In this document: positions 33,004-37,392 of the stretch, piece by piece
How the letters are laid out: each line of letters opens with the position of its first letter
How positions within the stretch are numbered: the first letter of the stretch is position 1
Assembly: GCA_018780265.1 (NCBI GenBank)
Contig: JADMJV010000176.1
Location: 1-37,392, forward strand
Length of the DNA: 37,392 bases
Source of the DNA: a bacterium
GTDB taxonomy: Bacteria > Vulcanimicrobiota > Xenobia > Xenobiales > JADMJV01
Direction of reading: 5' to 3'
Position numbers and translations under genes: made by a program
Notes under the pieces: model-generated
Database searches by the model: none
What the model was told of the DNA's origin: nothing
Seen by the model: the letters and a program-made list of their open reading frames with translations, nothing else

Positions 33004-33058
33004 TAAGGGCCCGTCCTGAAATAAGCTGGTCGAAATGGAGTCTGAAGTCATATTCGAT
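33004..33058 (+). repeat. Right copy of the 55-bp inverted repeat
   Basis: TAAGGGCCCGTCCTGAAATA begins the copy, identical in reverse complement to bases 1-55. It stands 106 bp past the NahK-like gene. The identity ends exactly at base 33004, so the element's edge faces inward and its body would extend to the right. No target-site duplication can be judged because only one edge is seen for each copy. Confidence 0.75.
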
Positions 33059-33196
33059 GGGCCCTCGCCATCCATTGATCCTGAAAGAGTTATCGACGCT
33101 AAGGAATTACTCGTGTGCCACTGGCAGGCCTTCTTAAGGGAGAGGGGGGAAGGTCGAAAAGGTGGAGAGGGTCTTGCTAACTTGCCGGCACCCTAA
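33035..33196 (+). CDS. Short frame starting inside the repeat (possible element-encoded protein)
   Basis: A 53-codon frame from ATG at 33035: MESEVIFDGPSPSIDPERVI, then DAKELLVCHWQAFLRERGEG, ending with TAA at 33196. The first eight codons are shared with the left copy of the repeat. The composition is plausible for protein, but there is no ribosome site and it may be a truncated element gene. Its end overlaps the end of the broken primase-like gene on the other strand. I do not recognise it. Confidence 0.35.
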   Translation: MESEVIFDGPSPSIDPERVIDAKELLVCHWQAFLRERGEGRKGGEGLANLPAP

Positions 33197-33743
33197 TCGT
33201 CCCAATGTAAGGCTTCTGGCTTTCAAATTGGACCAGGCCGCCGCCGGCACAAATCTCCGCCCAGCTCCCACGCGACCCTTCCTTGATCAGGAAACCTGGC
33301 GCCTGCGCCAGCAAAATCCCATAACGCAGCCACAACTCTTGGGCAATAGCCCGGCGAGCCGTTTGATTAGAAGGTAAAGACCCGCAACGGAACTGGCCGA
33401 TCTCCTCGATTGTCCAACCTTCGTTGCTCAGGTGCTTGCGATGGGAAGAAGATCAAGGGCAGAGTTCTAATAAATCTTGATAGATCTGGTGCAGCAGGGC
33501 TTCATCGGCCAGCGCTTCAGCCTTGACCACCATCGGAGCGGCCAGGGTGGGGAGTTCTTGACTGCAACCCTCCCCGCCATGCCACCAACCAGCGCCACGC
33601 GGCCTGGAACTGGGCACACGCCAACAGATAAAGTTTCCGTCGCGGCTTTCCCGGCAGCCATGAGTGTGCCCGCAGCCCAGACAGGGCCGTTCTCGGCTTA
33701 CCCCGCGCCACCCGTGGGCGCCGAACTCTCGTTGTCTTGCCAC
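33177..33743 (-). pseudogene. Broken primase/DUF3854-like gene (in-frame TGA, truncated)
   Basis: A frame from GTG at 33743 (AAGGAG upstream) reads a zinc-binding start, RPCLGCGHTHGCRESRDGNF, with WW and HGGEG following. It is interrupted by TGA at 33455-33453 after LLHQIYQDLLELCP. It continues in the same frame as HRKHLSNEGWTIEEIGQF, SLPSNQTARRAIAQELWL, PGFLIKEGSRGSW and AGGGLVQFES up to TAG at 33177. The order (zinc finger, then HxxHLxxxG-L-x-x-E-E-I, then a PGF-x-x-K-EG segment) matches primase-like proteins of plasmids and integrative elements. The toprim part is missing, so the gene is truncated as well as interrupted. It marks a decayed mobile element. Confidence 0.7.
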
Positions 33744-33919
33744 CGATCTCCTTAGTAATCGGTCCCGCGCGTCTTACGCATCCTTGAACACTGTTCCTGA
33801 AACTTGAGAAGGAGACAACCCTGAGTCAGAAAACACGTGACAAAGTTGTAAGTGCTCCCCCAGCCAGTTCAAAAACCGAGAGTGCGCTTAAGGACCGTTG
33901 TTATTTGACCCCGCGTAGG

Positions 33920-33941
33920 GCCCGAGTTTCCAACCTCGGGC
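33920..33941 (+). other. Short hairpin in a gene-free stretch
   Basis: GCCCGAG, 8-nt loop, CTCGGGC. The rest of 33744-34030 holds nothing I can support as a gene. No T-run follows the hairpin, so it is not called a terminator. Confidence 0.3.
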
Positions 33942-34030
33942 TCTTGCGCTTTCAGGACCTTTTTACCGGGCGGCAACTAAGGGCAATTGTAGCAATTTCA
34001 AACGGGGCTGATACCCGGGATGTGCGGGGT

Positions 34031-35686
34031 TCAGGGTTGATGGTCGCGATACTTCTGCAAAATCGAGCGACAGCGCTGGTCGCCGATCTTGGCCAGCGCT
34101 TCCAGGTAGGTACGGGCGTTGGCGCGATTGGCCGGTTCGCGTTGGAGGGCCGCCAAGATCAGGTCTACCGACTGGCTGTCGCGCAGATTTCCCAGACCTT
34201 CGATGGCTGTGCGCCGGGTGAAAACATCTTCATCCTCGGCGGCGATCTTGCGAAACAGCGGTGCATCTTCGGGCCGGGCAAAATGGACCAAATATTCGAG
34301 GGAACTCCGTCGCCAGTCTCTGTCGTCGGAGGGAGCCGGGATCCAGTAGGCCAGGTAGACGTCCCGGAGGCTGTCGACCTGGTTGTCGATGGCCAATTGA
34401 GTTAATGCCGAGGTGCGCTCGGGAGCGCGTATTAAAGCCGGCAATTGGTTGACCAGTTGAGGGGCGTGGCAACCCTCCAGAGCGTCGGCTGCCCAGTATC
34501 GGACGGTGGCGTTGGAGTGGCCGAGCAATCCCACCAGCAGGCCGATACTCACCTCGTCCTGACGACCCCGTAGGGCCCGAGGAAGTTCGGCCAGCACCTC
34601 TGGGTTGGAGGAGGCGCGCAGGGTCTCTTGTACCTCGGGCAGCAGGTCAGAGCTGGCCAGAATGGGATGAGAATTGACGAAGATGTGGTAATCTGCGGGC
34701 AGGGGTCGCTCTCGCAACCAATGCAGCCATTTGCGGACCAGTTCGGGTCGCTCGGATTCAAGGTAAGTGTCGAGATAATCTTCCTCTACAGGGCCCGTGG
34801 CACCGGCAAGGGAGTCGAGCAGAGCGACATCTTCTGCGGTGGGGCTGGCAGCCAGTGACTTCAGACAGATGCGGCGTAGCGTCTTGTGGCCCAGCAGCGG
34901 CTCGAGTAGACCCCTCTGTTGCGGCAACTGCAGTTCAGACATGGCGTAGATTGCGTAGCCTTTTTGCTCGTCAGGCCAGTCTGCAATGGCTTGCCTGACC
35001 AGGCTCTCGATCTTGGAGTCGGGCGTCGCTGTGGCCAGGCACTGAACGGCAAATATTCGGCTGCGCGGGTCTTGGGAAACGATTTTCTGGCAGGCAGTCT
35101 GGCGCACCGCCTGCGGGTCCAACTGGAGATAGATCTTGGCCATATGGGGGTCTGACCAGTCCTCGTTGGCCACCACAAAGTCAAAGAGTTCACTGGTATG
35201 CGGATCGGCCAGCAAGAGCAGCGAATACCCCGCCCAACGACGCGAGGACGCATCCTTTTCCTGGCGGGCCGCCTTCAGCAAGTCTGAATCAAATGAGCGA
35301 TCGCCCACGGCCCCAAGGGTGGCATAGGCCAGGATGCGCTCGGGCTGTTGGGAAGAGTGCAACAGACGATCCATGGTCGTCTTGTAAAAGGGCTCCGAGC
35401 GGAGCTTTTGCAGGGGAAAAGGCGGCAACTGCGGTTGCTCGGTCAGGGAATTCAGCAGCTGGGCGGTATCGGATCGTGAGGTGAGGAGGTCGCCATACTT
35501 TCTCCAAAACTTGTCGAGGTCTGACTGTCTGAAAGGGTGGGTGGTCAGGAGCTGAAATTCCTGGACGAATGCTTCGTAGGACGGGGGTTCCCGGTCTGGA
35601 ATGCCGACCTGAGCATCGTGGGGGCGGGCCACGGCCAGCGAGCAGACCAGGAGCAGCGCGAGCAGGGTCGTTGGAATTCTGGGCAC
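34031..35686 (-). CDS. Exported HEAT-repeat protein
   Basis: A 551-residue product with a signal peptide (MPRIPTTLLALLLVCSLAVARP) and HEAT/PBS-lyase-like repeats from about residue 100 to the end. Repeated phrases are AYATLGAVGDRSFDSDLLKA, FAVQCLATATPDSKIESLVR, VRYWAADALEG and RRTAIEGLGNLRDSQSVDLI. Such alpha-solenoids bind partner proteins. An enzymatic domain is not seen. Start GTG at 35686 fits the signal peptide but has no ribosome site. It stands alone, beside gene-poor flanks. Function unknown. Confidence 0.8.
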   Translation of the reverse strand: MPRIPTTLLALLLVCSLAVARPHDAQVGIPDREPPSYEAFVQEFQLLTTHPFRQSDLDKFWRKYGDLLTSRSDTAQLLNSLTEQPQLPPFPLQKLRSEPFYKTTMDRLLHSSQQPERILAYATLGAVGDRSFDSDLLKAARQEKDASSRRWAGYSLLLLADPHTSELFDFVVANEDWSDPHMAKIYLQLDPQAVRQTACQKIVSQDPRSRIFAVQCLATATPDSKIESLVRQAIADWPDEQKGYAIYAMSELQLPQQRGLLEPLLGHKTLRRICLKSLAASPTAEDVALLDSLAGATGPVEEDYLDTYLESERPELVRKWLHWLRERPLPADYHIFVNSHPILASSDLLPEVQETLRASSNPEVLAELPRALRGRQDEVSIGLLVGLLGHSNATVRYWAADALEGCHAPQLVNQLPALIRAPERTSALTQLAIDNQVDSLRDVYLAYWIPAPSDDRDWRRSSLEYLVHFARPEDAPLFRKIAAEDEDVFTRRTAIEGLGNLRDSQSVDLILAALQREPANRANARTYLEALAKIGDQRCRSILQKYRDHQP

Positions 35687-36309
35687 GGGGTGAAGGTTCG
35701 CGTTCCCCGACGTGAGACCTACTTCATGCTCTGGAGGGCTTCGTGCGCTGCTGCAGGAGGACTTAATAGCAGGAGCACGTGCTTCAGTTGGGCCGGGCGC
35801 TGGTCGCCCGGATGGGAGCGCGGGGGGCGCAGGGCGCGACTGAGGGGCAGGTCGATCTTAGCCTCGGAGGCGCGCAAAGAGCCGTCCCCACTACCATGCG
35901 AGCGGTCCCCGGGGAGGCCGAGACCACCGAGCCGCTCGATTGAGGTTTCTTCACTTTCCAAGGCTCACAGAACTCGGGCCCCGGTTGGACTGACCTGGTA
36001 GGGCCGACCCAATGGACGAATCCGGGGTCTACGCTCTGGCAAGGGCCCGATGGCAATAATCAGCACTTGGTCCACACTGTGGTGAATCAGGGAACTCAGC
36101 TTCGCCATCATCTCTTTTTGTAACGCACGTGTGTCAACCTTTCCTGCATCGAGTTGGGAGCTCGTGCTGCCCCAAGAGTGGAGCGAAACGGGTAAGCCCT
36201 AAGCGAGTCTGGCCACCATGATGCTGGCTGGCGAAATAAGGTTGGGCTGTGGCGTTCGCGAATTGTCAGCAACCCAGGTTGACTCGGTTGAGCCGCCGAA
36301 TTCCGTGTC
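35687..36309. other. Gene-poor stretch, 623 bp
   Basis: I see no gene I can support. An 80-codon minus-strand frame (35961-35719, TTG start) ends with the protein-like KHVLLLLSPPAAAHEALQSM but has no ribosome site or recognised family, and it could be a relic. A run of TTGTAACGC near 36120 and TTGACTCGG near 36280 are isolated promoter-like bits without matching partners. No tRNA or rRNA was recognised. Confidence 0.4.
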
Positions 36310-37167
36310 ATGGATGTCGCCTACTACCAGCATTCGGGAAAGTGCCCTCTATCAGGCCTGCTGCTGTGCCTGCTAACGGGCTCCCTGGCCTCGGCTCTGC
36401 TGGGAGCGATTTACGCCTACGCCATCCTCTACATTCCAATGGATGGACTGATCAGCTTTATCCTCACAGGAACTTTTGGCCTCTTATCGGGAATCGCCAT
36501 CGGAAAACTGATGCGCCGCTCACACATCCGCAGCCTGCGAGCAGGCCGCCTGTGCCTGTTGTTCTGTCAGAGCGCAGGCTATTACGTGAGCTGGGCTGTC
36601 TGGGTTTTCGCTGTGTACGCCCGCGCGGGACTGAATGTCAGTCTTATCGGAATTCTCATCCCTCCCGTGCTCTGGCACGCGATCCTCCAAGTCAACGAGA
36701 CCGGAGTCTGGTCCCCTGGCGGGAAGCCCCTCGGGGGGCCCCTCGGTGGGCAGCTTTGGATATTCTGGGTCGCCGAAGCGGCCTTCATCTTCTATTTTTC
36801 CTGGCTCGGCCTGGCAAAACTGAATGGAACCTTCTGCGAGCGCTGCGGCGTCTGGTGCAACGAACACGACGCTGTGGCCACGCTTCATCCTATGCAGCCA
36901 GACGAGCTGCGCACCGTCCTGGAGCAACGCGACTACGAACGACTCGAGCTGGCCACCGAGTCCATATACGAGCGCATCCAATTGGATCTCCAACAGTGCC
37001 CTCAGTGCCTTGACACCTGCACAGTTACCGGCAAGTTGATTCAGGTAACCCTCAAAAACGGCTACCTACACAAGCTGATCAAATCCTCAGTCAAACAGTT
37101 GCTCATCAGCCGCGACGAAGCCACAGCTTTACGCCATCTGCACCTGCTGAAAAACAGCTCAGGGTAG
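36310..37167 (+). CDS. Membrane protein with C-terminal cysteine-rich domain
   Basis: A 285-residue product with about four to five membrane helices in residues 13-175 (LSGLLLCLLTGSLASALLGA, AILYIPMDGLISFILTGTFG, AGYYVSWAVWVFAVYA, LWIFWVAEAAFIFYFSWLGL). A cytosolic or periplasmic tail follows, with a zinc-ribbon-like CERCGVWC and CPQCLDTC at the end. This layout is shared by uncharacterised proteins in several phyla. Its function is unknown. ATG at 36310 has no clear ribosome site. From 37168 to the end of the window there is no gene I can support. Confidence 0.75.
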   Translation: MDVAYYQHSGKCPLSGLLLCLLTGSLASALLGAIYAYAILYIPMDGLISFILTGTFGLLSGIAIGKLMRRSHIRSLRAGRLCLLFCQSAGYYVSWAVWVFAVYARAGLNVSLIGILIPPVLWHAILQVNETGVWSPGGKPLGGPLGGQLWIFWVAEAAFIFYFSWLGLAKLNGTFCERCGVWCNEHDAVATLHPMQPDELRTVLEQRDYERLELATESIYERIQLDLQQCPQCLDTCTVTGKLIQVTLKNGYLHKLIKSSVKQLLISRDEATALRHLHLLKNSSG

Positions 37168-37392
37168 TCCGCCCAGGAGAGCATAGGCTTATTCAGAAGC
37201 CATGGCTCCTATGTTGATCGGTGGGTTTTGCGCGAGATTGAATCGCGAGGGCTGACACCGGCAAGGACATCACGCAGGTGGGCTGCATGGTGAAGGGCGA
37301 TCAAAGGGCCCCCGGTCGCAGAAAGACCTGACTGCGGAAGCGGTAGGAGATCGTTGCCCCCCTCCCGGTTGGACGGCGCTTGGCTGATTTTG
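37168..37392. other. No feature seen at the right edge
   Basis: No open frame with a plausible start is visible on either strand. CATAGG (about 37184) and CCTATG (about 37211) make a short inverted repeat around a palindrome AGCCATGGCT. A gene continuing past the edge cannot be excluded. Confidence 0.3.

Noticed and set aside
1..33058. A 33-kb composite transposon between the inverted repeats
   Set aside because: The block holds core genes (ksgA, ispH, obg, rpmA) and no transposase, and the shared frame points outward from the block.
33453..33455. In-frame TGA of the primase-like frame as a second selenocysteine codon
   Set aside because: The place does not match a Cys in relatives that I know, no SECIS-like hairpin is obvious, and the gene is also truncated. 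A nonsense mutation in a decaying gene is simpler.
33920..33941. Hairpin as a terminator
   Set aside because: No T-run follows on either strand.
35719..35961. An 80-codon minus-strand gene
   Set aside because: TTG start without a ribosome site and no recognised family. The protein-like end is not enough to call a gene.
1..37392. CRISPR arrays, rRNA or tRNA genes
   Set aside because: No regularly spaced repeats, no conserved rRNA segments and no cloverleaf with T-loop consensus were seen in the intergenic spaces by eye. A tRNAscan or Infernal run would be needed for full certainty.

Overview
The window is GC-rich bacterial chromosome of mostly housekeeping character. Dense genes lie in short operons on both strands. 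The genes point to an uncultured or little-studied lineage. Tandem LytR-CpsA-Psr (LCP) cell-wall ligases and a ribosomal protein L27 with a Firmicutes-type N-terminal extension recall Gram-positive and Terrabacteria groups. Secreted HEAT and Ig-like proteins, duplicated DUF4394 repeats and a bacterial translin suggest something less familiar. I cannot name a phylum from the sequence alone. There are no rRNA genes, CRISPR arrays or intact insertion sequences, and I could not recognise a tRNA.

Layout. 1-3.6 kb: an AraC-type regulator divergent from an AGE-like (alpha/alpha)6-barrel protein, then two small genes. 3.6-7.1 kb: a 1010-residue fusion (MshEN, VIT, VWA, degraded GspE/PilB ATPase) converging on a YchJ protein. 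7.1-9 kb: a secreted Ig-like protein, a 75-residue SelW/Rdx-type selenoprotein whose codon 11 is UGA, and a DUF2272 protein. 9-14.2 kb: aspartate/glutamate leucyltransferase overlapping a glycolipid glycosyltransferase, an M48 protease operon, and a thioredoxin-phosphoesterase-methyltransferase operon. 14.3-14.9 kb: a ribbon-helix-helix/MazF toxin-antitoxin pair. 15-20.3 kb: ksgA with a small gene, then two LCP proteins and a methyltransferase. 20.2-24.3 kb: translin, a long perfect inverted repeat, an M16-like protein without its zinc motif, and a secreted protein. 24.4-27.3 kb: ispH, obg and rpmA. 27.3-32.9 kb: a DUF4394 duplication, a transmembrane Ser/Thr kinase, and a sugar nucleotidyltransferase-kinase pair. 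32.9-34 kb: a scarred region with a repeat end and a broken primase-like gene. 34-37.4 kb: a HEAT-repeat exported protein, a gene-poor stretch and a membrane protein.

The most noteworthy items are the selenoprotein with a bacterial SECIS-like hairpin after its UGA (8121-8348), the fusion in which both the Walker A lysine and the Walker B glutamate of the GspE module are lost (3608-6640), and two 18-bp palindromes spaced 21 bp apart between translin and the M16-like gene (21015-21053). Two promoters place a TANNNT -10 box exactly 6 nt before an ATG without a Shine-Dalgarno sequence, suggesting leaderless mRNAs. A perfect 55-bp inverted repeat occurs at positions 1-55 and 33004-33058. Six convergent gene pairs overlap at their 3' ends.
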